Assembly (NCBI RefSeq): GCF_004210735.1
Contig: NZ_SDZL01000023.1
Location: 1 to 43,511, forward strand
From: Brevundimonas sp.
GTDB taxonomy: Bacteria; Pseudomonadota; Alphaproteobacteria; Caulobacterales; Caulobacteraceae
Direction: 5' to 3'
DNA length: 43,511 bases
Part shown: piece by piece, positions 36,770-43,511 of the stretch
How positions within the stretch are numbered: the first letter of the stretch is position 1
Layout of the letters: the number at the start of each line of letters is the position of its first letter
Notes under the pieces: generated by a model
What the model saw: only the letters and a program-made list of their open reading frames with translations
What the model was told of the DNA's origin: nothing
Databases searched by the model: none
Position numbers and translations under genes: made by a program

Positions 36770-37261
36770 TCAGCCGGCCGCGTCAGCGGCGGCTTCCAGG
36801 GCGGCGATGTCGATCTTCTTCATCGTCATCATGGCCTCAAAGGCGGCCTTGGCCCGCGCGGGGTTCGGGTCGTTATGGAAGTCCATCAGGCGGCGCGGCG
36901 TGATCTGCCAGTTGACGCCCCAGCGATCCTTGCACCAGCCGCAGGCGCTCTCCTGACCGCCATTGCCGACGATGGCGTTCCACAGGCGGTCGGTCTCGGC
37001 TTGATCGTCCGTATGGATCATCAACGACACCGCCTCGGTGTGCGGAAAAATCGGCCCGCCGTTCAGGCCCAGGAAGCTCTGGCCGGCCAGGGTGAACTCG
37101 ACCATCAGCTCCGCGCCTTCCTGACTGGACGGATTGTCGGCCGGACTGGCGTGGACCTTGTCGATATGGCTGTCGGGCAGGCCCAGCGAGACATAGAATT
37201 CGGCGGCCTTACGGGCTTGGCCGAGGTCATACCAAAGGCACGGCGTGATCTTGTCGACCAT
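36770..37261 (-). CDS. VOC-superfamily (PhnB-like) protein
   Basis: The 163-residue product has the PhnB/'3-demethylubiquinone-9 methyltransferase-like' VOC fold: ITPCLWYD, then AAEFYVSLG, SFLGLNGGPIFPHTEAVSLMI and the segment CGWCKDRWGVNWQITPRRL. The function of the group is unsettled; members bind metals or act as small-molecule lyases or resistance proteins. The ATG follows GGGAGAA. It is the first gene of the minus-strand operon and is divergent from the HxlR-type regulator. Confidence 0.88.
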   Translation of the reverse strand: MVDKITPCLWYDLGQARKAAEFYVSLGLPDSHIDKVHASPADNPSSQEGAELMVEFTLAGQSFLGLNGGPIFPHTEAVSLMIHTDDQAETDRLWNAIVGNGGQESACGWCKDRWGVNWQITPRRLMDFHNDPNPARAKAAFEAMMTMKKIDIAALEAAADAAG

Positions 37262-37383
37262 GGGCGTTCTCCCTTGTCATTGCGCCGTCGCGGCCTGACG
37301 GGCGGGCGATGACGATCAAACGGCTGGAGGCTCTTTCGGCTCCTCAGCGTTTGCGACTCGTGCCGTAAGAAGTTATATTAGTC

Positions 37384-37395
37384 AACCACGTGGTT
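37384..37395. promoter_or_regulatory. Palindromic operator candidate in the HxlR/VOC divergent promoter
   Basis: The perfect 12-bp palindrome AACCACGTGGTT is flanked by AGTTAT (37371-37376) and ATAACT (37403-37408), a second inverted pair. The region is AT-rich. It ends 16 bp before the regulator's ATG, so the regulator may bind it and control itself and the divergent operon. This is inferred from layout. Confidence 0.5.
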
Positions 37396-37411
37396 AGAAA
37401 AAATAACTAAA

Positions 37412-38068
37412 ATGGCTAACGCTTCCCGGCGATGGTACGATGATGCCTGCGGCACGGCCCACGCACTGGAACTGGTGGGCGAGCGATGGTCGCTGCTGAT
37501 CATGCGTGAACTGATGCTGGGGCCGCGCCGGTTCGGCGACCTGCGCGCCAGTCTGCCGGGCCTCAGCGCCAACATCCTGACTCAGCGGCTGGACAGTCTG
37601 GAGGGAACGGGGATCCTGCGTCGCCTGCGCCTGCCGCCGCCAGCCTCGGTTCAGGTTTATGAGTTGACCCGGTGGGGGCTGGAAGCCGAACCGATCATCC
37701 GCGATCTGGGCCGCTGGGCCGCCCGTTCGCCCCGGCACGACCCGACCCTGCCGCTCAGCCCGGTGTCGTTGATGCTGTCGTTCCGGACCATGTTCGACGC
37801 GGCGAAGGCTGGCGCGGCGTCACTGACGCTGGGCTTCGTCCTGGGCGAGGAAGAGTTCACGGTATGCGTTCATGAGGGCGAGTTGAACGCTGACCGGGGC
37901 AGGGCGGGGGAGGCTGACGCACGTATCACGGCCTCGCCCGAGGTTGTCGCCGGCGCCGTCTATGGCGATCCGGCTGCACTGGCCGGCGCCGAGCTGTCCA
38001 TCGAGGGCGACCGCACAGCTTTCCTCACCTTCGCCGGCTTCTTCGAACTGCCGCCCAAGGCGATCTGA
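37412..38068 (+). CDS. HxlR-family transcriptional regulator with C-terminal sterol-carrier-like domain
   Basis: The 218-residue product has a winged-helix HxlR domain (about 5-105) with ACGTAHALELVGERWSLLIMRELMLGPRRFGDL and the recognition helix region ILTQRLDSLE. The C-terminal part (about 120-215, ending GDRTAFLTFAGFFELP) resembles the SCP2-like domain found in a subgroup of HxlR regulators. The start has no Shine-Dalgarno sequence (AACTAAAATGG). It is divergent from the VOC/DHFR/DUF1428 operon, which it likely controls. Cys13 is at the position used for redox or aldehyde sensing in some HxlR proteins; sensing here is not shown. Confidence 0.88.
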   Translation: MANASRRWYDDACGTAHALELVGERWSLLIMRELMLGPRRFGDLRASLPGLSANILTQRLDSLEGTGILRRLRLPPPASVQVYELTRWGLEAEPIIRDLGRWAARSPRHDPTLPLSPVSLMLSFRTMFDAAKAGAASLTLGFVLGEEEFTVCVHEGELNADRGRAGEADARITASPEVVAGAVYGDPAALAGAELSIEGDRTAFLTFAGFFELPPKAI

Positions 38069-38278
38069 TCAGACCATCACGTCCAGCAGCGTCCCGACCA
38101 TGTCATCGGCGGTGCGCATGACGGCGGCGTTGGCCTCGACCGCGTGACTGGCGGTGATGCGTTCGACCGCTTCGCCTGCCGGGTCAGCAAGAGGGCTGGC
38201 GGCGGTGCGGCGGGCGCTGGCCTCGAATCGCTCGGTGGCGGCGGAGATTCCGGCGGCTGCGATGGCGAAGGGCTGCAT
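38069..38278 (-). CDS. Small flagellar-rod-like protein
   Basis: The 69-residue product looks like the two ends of a flagellar rod/hook protein joined together. The N-terminus MQPFAIAAAGISAATERFEASARRTA is like the FlgB/FlgC/FlgG N-terminal helix, and the end AAVMRTADDMVGTLLDVMV is like their C-terminal helix. The central domain is missing. The start at 38278 follows GGGAGAA; a longer frame (38305) is less likely. No other flagellar gene is in the window. It could be a minor axial protein, or an unrelated coiled-coil protein of that style. Confidence 0.65.
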   Translation of the reverse strand: MQPFAIAAAGISAATERFEASARRTAASPLADPAGEAVERITASHAVEANAAVMRTADDMVGTLLDVMV

Positions 38279-38414
38279 GGCGTTCTCCCGGCTCAACCCC
38301 GGCACTCTCGCGCAACAGGCTTAAGCCATCGCGCAGGGATGTGGTGAACGGCGACGATCTTGCTCTTACGCCGGCTCGGGGTCACGCTGGCGCCGAATGA
38401 TGGAGGATCACGCC

Positions 38415-38732
38415 ATGGCCGAGGCCGCAACCGAACGCTACCGGAGCTTCAGCGCCTTCTATCCCTATTACATCCACGAGCATTCCAACCGGACGTGCCG
38501 ACGCATCCACGTCGTCGGGACGGGGCTGGTGATCGTGGCCTTCGTGATGGCGCTGGTGACGCGCAGCGCCTGGTGGCTGCTGGCCATGCCGCTGATCGGC
38601 TACGGCTTCGCCTGGGTCGGGCATTTCTTCTTCGAGAAGAACCGGCCCGCGACCTTCAAATATCCGCTGTGGAGCCTGATGGGCGACTTCCGTCTGTTCT
38701 GGGAGACGGTGTCGGGCAAGCGGCGGTTCTGA
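38415..38732 (+). CDS. Mpo1-like (DUF962) membrane protein
   Basis: The 105-residue product has the DUF962/Mpo1 pattern: YRSFSAFYPYYIHEHSNRTCRRIHVVGT and WVGHFFFEKNRPATFKYPLWSLMGDFRLF, with two hydrophobic segments. Yeast Mpo1 is a dioxygenase acting on 2-hydroxy fatty acids, with conserved histidines; the matching His residues (HEHSN, RRIH, GHFFFEKN) are present. The start at 38415 has GGAGG 8 bp upstream; two ATGs 15-18 bp further up are alternatives. Activity in bacteria is inferred from the family. Confidence 0.85.
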   Translation: MAEAATERYRSFSAFYPYYIHEHSNRTCRRIHVVGTGLVIVAFVMALVTRSAWWLLAMPLIGYGFAWVGHFFFEKNRPATFKYPLWSLMGDFRLFWETVSGKRRF

Positions 38733-38755
38733 CGACCCTTTGACGCGAACCCGGC

Positions 38756-39364
38756 TTAGCGCGAGCCCAGGGCGCCCGTGTCCAGCGAGGCCATCTGGGT
38801 CGCGTGGCTGGGCCGGCTTTCCCACGACGGCGGGCAGCCGTCGAAGTCGCCCGCGTCGGTGATGGTCAGGGTGCGCATGTTCAGACGCATGGCCGGTTGC
38901 ATCGAGGCGCGACCGTGGCCGGTGTACAGATCGACCTTGGCGCCCTTGATCGCGCCGCCGGTGTCCGAGGCATACCAGTATCCGTCATGCGTCGTGCCAT
39001 CAGCCAGGCGCAGGCCGACCGTCTCGCGGATAAACAGCTTGGTGCGGCGGGGAATGACACGCGGATCGACGGCGACGGTGCGCATCGGAATCGGGCGGCA
39101 GCCCAGGGAGTCGTTGCCCGTCGCGCCGCCGCCGCCTGCGTGATAGAGCCGCGCCGAGGCGCGCCAGTCGGGGTCACCCGCCATCAGGTCCTGCTGCTCG
39201 GCGCTGAGAGCCGTCTCGCCGTTGTCATTCGCCGTATCTGATGCTGCGCCCGCGACCGGATCGGCGGCGAGAACGGCTTGATAGGGGACAGGCTCGCCCG
39301 ACACAGGCGCGGCCCAGACAAAACCCATCATGGCGAAAGCGGCGAACGTTTTCAGCACGGGCAC
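38756..39364 (-). CDS. Secreted 3D-domain protein
   Basis: The 202-residue product has a signal peptide (GTG start, MPVLKTFAAFAMMGFVWAAP) and a 3D domain. This is a double-psi barrel named for three aspartates, also found at the C-terminus of MltA lytic transglycosylases. The segments RTVAVDPRVIPRRTKLFI, YASDTGGAIKGAKVDLYTG are typical. It probably acts on peptidoglycan or in the envelope. The start codon is uncertain: no strong ribosome-binding site precedes GTG 39364. Confidence 0.8.
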   Translation of the reverse strand: MPVLKTFAAFAMMGFVWAAPVSGEPVPYQAVLAADPVAGAASDTANDNGETALSAEQQDLMAGDPDWRASARLYHAGGGGATGNDSLGCRPIPMRTVAVDPRVIPRRTKLFIRETVGLRLADGTTHDGYWYASDTGGAIKGAKVDLYTGHGRASMQPAMRLNMRTLTITDAGDFDGCPPSWESRPSHATQMASLDTGALGSR

Positions 39365-39766
39365 GACTCATGGAGGCACCGGATCCGACGCGCCGGCGGC
39401 CGGTGTTTGGCCGCGTTTTGTGGTCAAAAGTGGGCGCGCTCAGTCTGTGCGACGGTTCGTCCACAAGGAATCCAGTTCATCGACTCCTGCGATGAGTGCA
39501 GAGGGTTAATGGCGCTGCGACATGCTGCCATGCGAATATAGTAATCGTGCGATATGCTCTATTTTATCGCGCGCTTGGCTCTGGCGTGAAAGCGATATTC
39601 GAGCGCGCGATCTCTTGGATACAAAGTTTATCTGATCGCCGCCTCGCCCATCTCATCGCAAAGCGACCTGTCGTCGCTGGCCGCCAAGGTGGGTAGAGAG
39701 GCCCGACGGGATGCGCTAAGGGGCGAAACCGTCCGTGTTTTCCGCCATCCCGACCAAGGGTCCGCC
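39365..39766. other. 402-bp intergenic region with an AT-richer core
   Basis: No convincing gene lies here. A 66-codon frame starting with GTG near 39496 has no ribosome-binding site and no recognisable product. The stretch 39520-39640 is AT-richer than the neighbours. It holds a 10-bp inverted repeat (ATCGCGCGCT at 39566-39575 with 39602-39611, 26-nt spacer). Promoters for the two divergent genes must lie here; none can be fixed by eye. Confidence 0.4.
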
Positions 39767-40789
39767 ATGAAGCGTCTCGCTGTCGCCCTCGCCGCTGTTC
39801 TTCTTGTCTCGGCGCCTGCCGTGGACGTGTCCGCCTGGGGCAACACCGGTCACCGGCTGGTCGGTGTCGCCGCGATGCGCGGCCTGCCCGCCGATTTGCC
39901 GGCCTTCCTGCGCACGCCCGGGGCGGCGGCCGACGTCGGCGAACTGGCGCGCGAGCCCGACCGCTGGAAAGGCGCCGGCCAGCCGCACGACCGCGAGCGA
40001 GACACCGCCCACTTCGTCGACATGGACGACGCCGGCAATGTCATGAGCCCCGCTGGCATGTCGATCGACGCCCTGCCGCGGCTCAAGTCGGATTACGACA
40101 CCGCCCTGACCAAGGCTGGCCTCAGCGTGAACGACGCCGGCTACCTGCCTTACGCCATGATGGACGGTTATCAGCAACTGGTGCGCGACTTCGCCTACTG
40201 GCGCGTGCTGACCGCCGCCGAGGCGCGCGAGACGAACCTGGAGCGCCGCGCCTGGTACCGGGTCGACCGCGAGCGCCGCGAGGCTCTGCTGCTGCGCGAC
40301 ATCGGCGTGCTGGGCCACTACGTCGGCGACGGCGCCCAGCCGCATCACACCACCATCCATTACAACGGCTGGGACCGGAACACGCCCAACCCGGAGCGTT
40401 TCACCGCCTCACGTCAGACGCACCAGAATTTCGAGGGTGATTTCACCCACCGCATCGCCCGTCTGGACGCGGTCGAGGCGGCCATGCCCGCTCCGCGCCT
40501 GGAAGGCTTTGACCTCAAGGCCCGCACCGTCGCCTATCTGAAGACGACCCTGGCCCAGGTCATCCCCTTCTATCGCCTGGAAAAGGCCGGCGCCTTCCAG
40601 AACACCGACGCGCGCGGCGCGACCTTCGTGACCGAGCGTCTGGGCGCCGGCGCCGCCGAACTGCGCGACCTGACCACCCTGGCCTGGCGCGAAAGCGCGA
40701 CCGTTGCCATCGGTTGGCCCGCCGTAAAGGTGGCCGAGGTCGAGGCCGGAACCGCTGACCCCTGGATCGCCATGGTCGGCGAGGACTGA
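39767..40789 (+). CDS. S1/P1-type nuclease (zinc-dependent, secreted)
   Basis: The 340-residue product has a Sec signal peptide cleaved before Trp24 (VSA-WGNTGHR). The free N-terminal Trp and His29 are the first zinc ligands of S1/P1 nucleases. Other ligand motifs are AHFVDMDD, LGHYVGDGAQPHHTTIHYNGWD and NFEGDF. The family cleaves single-stranded nucleic acids and 3'-phosphates; some related enzymes are phospholipases C. The ATG follows AAGGG with 6-bp spacing. It is a single-gene unit ending in a strong hairpin. Nuclease activity is inferred. Confidence 0.85.
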   Translation: MKRLAVALAAVLLVSAPAVDVSAWGNTGHRLVGVAAMRGLPADLPAFLRTPGAAADVGELAREPDRWKGAGQPHDRERDTAHFVDMDDAGNVMSPAGMSIDALPRLKSDYDTALTKAGLSVNDAGYLPYAMMDGYQQLVRDFAYWRVLTAAEARETNLERRAWYRVDRERREALLLRDIGVLGHYVGDGAQPHHTTIHYNGWDRNTPNPERFTASRQTHQNFEGDFTHRIARLDAVEAAMPAPRLEGFDLKARTVAYLKTTLAQVIPFYRLEKAGAFQNTDARGATFVTERLGAGAAELRDLTTLAWRESATVAIGWPAVKVAEVEAGTADPWIAMVGED

Positions 40790-40809
40790 CGGATTGGTGA
40801 AGAGTGCTA

Positions 40810-40859
40810 GTGAGCAAGGCGTGAGCGAATCTGGCCCTGCTCACGCCTTGCTCACTTTT
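40810..40859 (+). terminator. Terminator of the nuclease gene
   Basis: A perfect 17-bp inverted repeat (GTGAGCAAGGCGTGAGC at 40810-40826 with 40839-40855) has a 12-nt loop and is followed by TTTT. It ends only 23 bp before the next start codon. The element GCTCAC recurs twice more downstream (near 40868 and 40885), so the hairpin may also have a role for the next gene. Confidence 0.75.
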
Positions 40860-40881
40860 CACGAACGGCTCACTTCAAGAT

Positions 40882-41655
40882 ATGCTCACGCCCCCCGTCG
40901 TCATCCTCGACAAGTCCCAGATGGCCGAAAATATCGGCGCGGTGGCGCGGGTGATGGCCAATTTCGGCCTGTCGGAACTGCGTCTGGTCAGCCCGCGTGA
41001 CGGCTGGCCCCAGGATCGCGCCTGGGCCACGGCGTCCGGCGCCGACTGGGTGCTGGAGGGCGTTCGCGTCTTCGACAGCGTGGCCGAGGCGATCGCCGAT
41101 CTGAACACCGTCTTCGCCACGACCGCCCGTCCGCGCGAGACGCGCCAGCCGGTGCGCACGCCGCGTGAAAGCGCCCGCGTCCTGTATGACGACACCGCTT
41201 CCGGCCTGAAGACCGGCCTCCTGTTCGGGGGCGAGCGCGCAGGGCTGGAGACGACGGACATCGCCCTGTGTTCGGGCATCACCACCATACCGATTGATCC
41301 TCGGCACCATTCGCTGAACCTGGCCCAGGCTGTGGCGATCAACGCCTATGAGTGGCGCACCCTGATCCTGGACGCTCCGCCCCCCAAATTCCGCGACAGC
41401 GAGCCGCCCGCATCCAGCGACCTGCTGGTCGGCATGTACGAGCATCTGGAGACGGAGCTTGAGGCTGGCGGCTTCTTCTATCCGCCCGAGAAGAAGCGCT
41501 CGATGAGCCAGAACCTGCGCGTCATGCTGGGCCGCGCCGCCTTCAGCGAGCAGGAGGTCGCCACCATGCGCGGCGCCATTCACGCCCTGTCCAAAGGGCG
41601 CGGCAGGGTGCTGGCCAAGCTGGCGGCCGAGCGGGCGGCCAAGGAGAGCGAATAG
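40882..41655 (+). CDS. tRNA (cytidine/uridine-2'-O-)-methyltransferase TrmJ-like
   Basis: The 257-residue product is a SPOUT methyltransferase that most likely 2'-O-methylates position 32 of tRNAs. The three SPOUT motifs are visible: NIGAVARVMANFG, LLFGGERAGLETTDIALC and IPIDPRHHSLNLAQAVAINAYE. The deep C-terminal knot is followed by a helical extension (RSMSQNLRVMLGRAAFSEQEV), as in TrmJ. The ATG at 40882 has no strong ribosome-binding site. The exact target base cannot be told from sequence. Confidence 0.88.
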   Translation: MLTPPVVILDKSQMAENIGAVARVMANFGLSELRLVSPRDGWPQDRAWATASGADWVLEGVRVFDSVAEAIADLNTVFATTARPRETRQPVRTPRESARVLYDDTASGLKTGLLFGGERAGLETTDIALCSGITTIPIDPRHHSLNLAQAVAINAYEWRTLILDAPPPKFRDSEPPASSDLLVGMYEHLETELEAGGFFYPPEKKRSMSQNLRVMLGRAAFSEQEVATMRGAIHALSKGRGRVLAKLAAERAAKESE

Positions 41656-41675
41656 GTTCACGATCCGCTCTCACA

Positions 41676-41782
41676 CCGTCATCCTCGGGCTTGACCCGGG
41701 GATCGAGCGTGGGGCGCACTCGAGTGGTCCGAGGTCGCACAGGCGGATAATCCGATCCTCGGGTCCAGCCCGAGGATGACGG
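41676..41782. repeat. Palindromic intergenic element, copy 3
   Basis: Inverted arms of 30 bp (41676-41705 with 41753-41782) differ at two bases and have the core CATCCTCGGGCTTGA. The loop is 47 bp, the same as in the copy at 35247-35336. The right arm supplies one possible ATG (41776) of the YnfA-like gene. It is probably a non-autonomous dispersed repeat. Confidence 0.75.
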
Positions 41783-41799
41783 CGGGGGAGAAGATGCCG

Positions 41800-42123
41800 A
41801 TGAAAACCGTCCTCATCTATCCCCTCGCGGCCCTGGCCGAGATCGCGGGCTGCTTCGCCTTCTGGGCCTGGCTGAAACTGGATCGATCGCCGCTGTGGCT
41901 AATCCCTGGCGTGCTCAGCCTGATCGCCTTCGCCTGGTTGCTGGCACTGGTTCCGACCGATGCGGCGGGACGGGCGTTCGCGGCCTATGGCGGGGTCTAT
42001 ATCTGCGCTTCGCTGGCGTGGATGGCGCTGGTCGAGAAGACGGCGCCGGATCGCTGGGATCTGATCGGCGGGGCGGTGTGCCTGATCGGCGCCGCCGTCA
42101 TCCTGTTCGGCCCCAGAGGCTAA
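41800..42123 (+). CDS. YnfA-family (UPF0060) inner-membrane protein
   Basis: The 107-residue product has four hydrophobic segments and matches the UPF0060/YnfA pattern: [65 protein letters not shown]. coli YnfA is 108 residues and has been grouped with small multidrug transporters. The ATG at 41800 lies 9 bp after GGGGGAG; ATGs at 41794 and 41776 are less well placed. Transport function here is inferred. Confidence 0.88.
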   Translation: MKTVLIYPLAALAEIAGCFAFWAWLKLDRSPLWLIPGVLSLIAFAWLLALVPTDAAGRAFAAYGGVYICASLAWMALVEKTAPDRWDLIGGAVCLIGAAVILFGPRG

Positions 42124-42134
42124 AAAGCCTTCGA

Positions 42135-42836
42135 TTAGAGCGTCGCCAGAAAGCGCGGCACGGCCTCAGTCGCCGGGCCATAGACGCCCTCATCGAACTG
42201 GCTGCGACCCTGCGTCGGCTCCAGATTGATCTCAACCGTCCGCGCCCCGGTCCAGCGCGCCTGCTGGACAAAGCCCGCGGCCGGATAGACTGCGCCCGAG
42301 GTGCCGATCGACACGAACAGGTCGCACGCTTCCAGCGCCGTCTCGATTCTCTCCATCGCCAGCGGCATCTCCCCGAACCAGACGATGTGCGGACGCAGCC
42401 GTCCCTGCGGATGATGCGGCGACGGATGCTGCGCCTCCAGATCGCCCGGCCAGTCGCAAACTGTGTTCGATACGGTGCAGCGCGCCTTCAGCAACTCTCC
42501 GTGCATATGGATCAGTTCGAACCCCGGACCTGGCAGCGCCTCGGCATGGGCGCGGTCATGCAGGTCATCGACGTTCTGCGTCACCAGCAGCAGGCCGCCC
42601 GTCCAACGCGCCGCCAGATCGGCCAGCGCCCGGTGCGCGGCGTTGGGGACGACCTGCGCCAGCTGCCGTCGCCGCCGGTTATAGAAGTCCTGAACCAGCG
42701 CCGGATTGGCCGCGAACCCCTCGGGCGTCGCCACCTGCTCGATCCGATGTCCCTCCCACAGCCCATCGCTGGCACGGAACGTCGGCACGCCGCTCTCGGC
42801 CGATATGCCGGCGCCGGTCAGGATGACGAGGTTCAC
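42135..42836 (-). CDS. cobB: Sirtuin, class III NAD-dependent deacylase (CobB-like)
   Basis: The 233-residue product removes acyl groups (acetyl, succinyl and similar) from lysines, consuming NAD. The NAD motif is [14 protein letters not shown]. The Tyr52-xx-Arg55 pair (YNRR) marks class III, which prefers acidic acyl groups. The catalytic His112 lies in HMHGEL, and [18 protein letters not shown] and VEINLEP follow. The small domain keeps Cys120 and Cys127, but where E. coli CobB has a second Cys cluster there is HPSPHH. The GTG start overlaps the stop of the upstream gene (GTGA), so translation is probably coupled. Confidence 0.93.
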   Translation of the reverse strand: MNLVILTGAGISAESGVPTFRASDGLWEGHRIEQVATPEGFAANPALVQDFYNRRRRQLAQVVPNAAHRALADLAARWTGGLLLVTQNVDDLHDRAHAEALPGPGFELIHMHGELLKARCTVSNTVCDWPGDLEAQHPSPHHPQGRLRPHIVWFGEMPLAMERIETALEACDLFVSIGTSGAVYPAAGFVQQARWTGARTVEINLEPTQGRSQFDEGVYGPATEAVPRFLATL

Positions 42837-43195
42837 CGGTGATAACTCTCACGAGCCTTTCGACGACGTGCCGCCAACACGCTTTCGGCCCGCTGTTGAT
42901 CTCGGTCCAACGTGAATTTTGTAATTCTGTCGAAGCGACGGTCGCCGCGTAGGCCGACCGCTCGCATCAGGCGAAGTGCACGCCAGAGCACGAAAACAGT
43001 CCAGCAGGCGGATGAGACAAGAACTGCCGGCCAGATCGTCGGGAATACTGATCCATACGCACCCTCTCTCATCCACAACGTCGGCACGATGAGAACGAAC
43101 GGCAGGAAGAGTGAAGCAGGGCGCATGTGACTGGCGAGATCCCGGTCCACCCAGCCACGGACACGCAGATACAGGTCAGAGCGTGACGGTCGCAT
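42833..43195 (-). CDS. Small two-TM membrane protein, unknown function
   Basis: The 120-residue product has a charged N-terminus, two hydrophobic segments (about 27-43 and 55-75, [15 protein letters not shown] and [21 protein letters not shown]) and a basic C-terminal tail ([19 protein letters not shown]). I do not recognise the family. The ATG at 43195 has GAGGA 7 bp upstream; ATG 43222 has none. The TGA overlaps the GTG of the sirtuin gene by 3 bases, so the two form an operon. Confidence 0.7.
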   Translation of the reverse strand: MRPSRSDLYLRVRGWVDRDLASHMRPASLFLPFVLIVPTLWMREGAYGSVFPTIWPAVLVSSACWTVFVLWRALRLMRAVGLRGDRRFDRITKFTLDRDQQRAESVLAARRRKARESYHR

Positions 43196-43319
43196 GATAG
43201 TGTCCTCAGTGCCTTCTGACATTCGAGAAGGCAACGGTTCCTATTTTGAGGGCTAGGCAAGCGCCCGGCCGCAAGGGAAGGTGACGTGCGATATCGCTGA
43301 TCGGCCTGGGAGGCGCGTG

Positions 43320-43511
43320 ATGTTCAATCGACGTTTGCTGATGGGCGGGCTGCTGGCCTCAGCTGTCTGCACGCCCGCCCTGGCGGATGAGGACGAGATC
43401 ATCACCCCGGGCATGATCACCGGTCCCTTCTATCCCGACCGGCTGCCCGACGATCAGGATTGGGACCTGCTGCGCAACGGCGGTCTGGAGACGGCCGCGA
43501 CGCCGCTGATC
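43320..43511 (+). CDS. Exported intradiol-dioxygenase-like protein (partial, 5' end)
   Basis: The gene runs off the window. The first 64 residues begin with a twin-arginine-type signal (MFNRRLLMGGLLASA, cleavage near ALA-DE). The segment ITPGMITGPFYPDRLPDDQDWDLL matches the N-terminal signature of secreted protocatechuate 3,4-dioxygenase-like proteins (EGPFYPxxLPxDxDxDL). The iron-binding residues would lie beyond the window, so activity cannot be judged. The ATG follows GGGAGG. It is divergent from the small membrane protein gene. Confidence 0.65.
   Translation, partial: MFNRRLLMGGLLASAVCTPALADEDEIITPGMITGPFYPDRLPDDQDWDLLRNGGLETAATPLI

Noticed and set aside
39496..39696. 66-codon frame between the 3D-domain and nuclease genes
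   Set aside because: GTG start without a ribosome-binding site, no recognisable product, and it would run into the nuclease leader.

Overview
The window is high-GC DNA from an alphaproteobacterium, most likely a Caulobacterales member close to Brevundimonas or Caulobacter. Several things point there: abundant TonB-dependent receptors, a type II secretion (T2SS) operon behind a lipoprotein and a receptor gene, a carA - dnaG - rpoD run, a DnaG of the alphaproteobacterial type, and dispersed GGATGACG-type palindromic repeats. The genus is inferred from protein flavour only; there is no rRNA in the window and I found no tRNA.

Positions 1-17900 form a surface and secretion block. The 3' end of an outer-membrane protein gene converges on a GH18 chitinase-like lipoprotein. 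Across a divergent promoter region lies a large beta-solenoid-like lipoprotein, then a TonB-dependent receptor, then a tightly overlapped operon gspC-D-E-F-G-H-I-J-K-L-M. A convergent prepilin peptidase gene (gspO/pilD) closes the block. The order lipoprotein - receptor - T2SS recalls the elpS/T2SS locus described in Caulobacter crescentus, where the lipoprotein is made under phosphate starvation and released in a T2SS-dependent way. A three-unit, 11-bp-period PhoB-box-like array sits upstream of gspC. After gspM an overlapping ATGA starts an 8-codon reading frame that may be the stump of a lost gspN.

Positions 18100-30250 carry a DUF3617 lipoprotein, carB preceded by an RraB-family gene, and a second TonB-dependent receptor behind a perfect 18-bp palindrome. 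Next come two paralogous secreted two-cysteine, glycine-zipper proteins of unknown function on either side of a HAD hydrolase gene, then an APC-family permease and carA. carA and carB are divergent and about 7 kb apart.

Positions 30300-34200 hold dnaG (TTG start, canonical zinc ligands replaced) and rpoD with a strong terminator.

Positions 34200-43511 are a patchwork of small transcription units: an extensin-like lipoprotein; a four-gene operon (VOC, RibD_C-type reductase, two DUF1428 paralogues) divergent from an HxlR-type regulator; a 69-residue flagellar-rod-like protein; an Mpo1-like protein; a secreted 3D-domain protein; an S1/P1-type nuclease; a TrmJ-type methyltransferase; a YnfA-family protein; a class III sirtuin coupled to a small membrane protein; and the start of an exported intradiol-dioxygenase-like protein cut by the window end. 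Three long palindromic elements lie between these genes.
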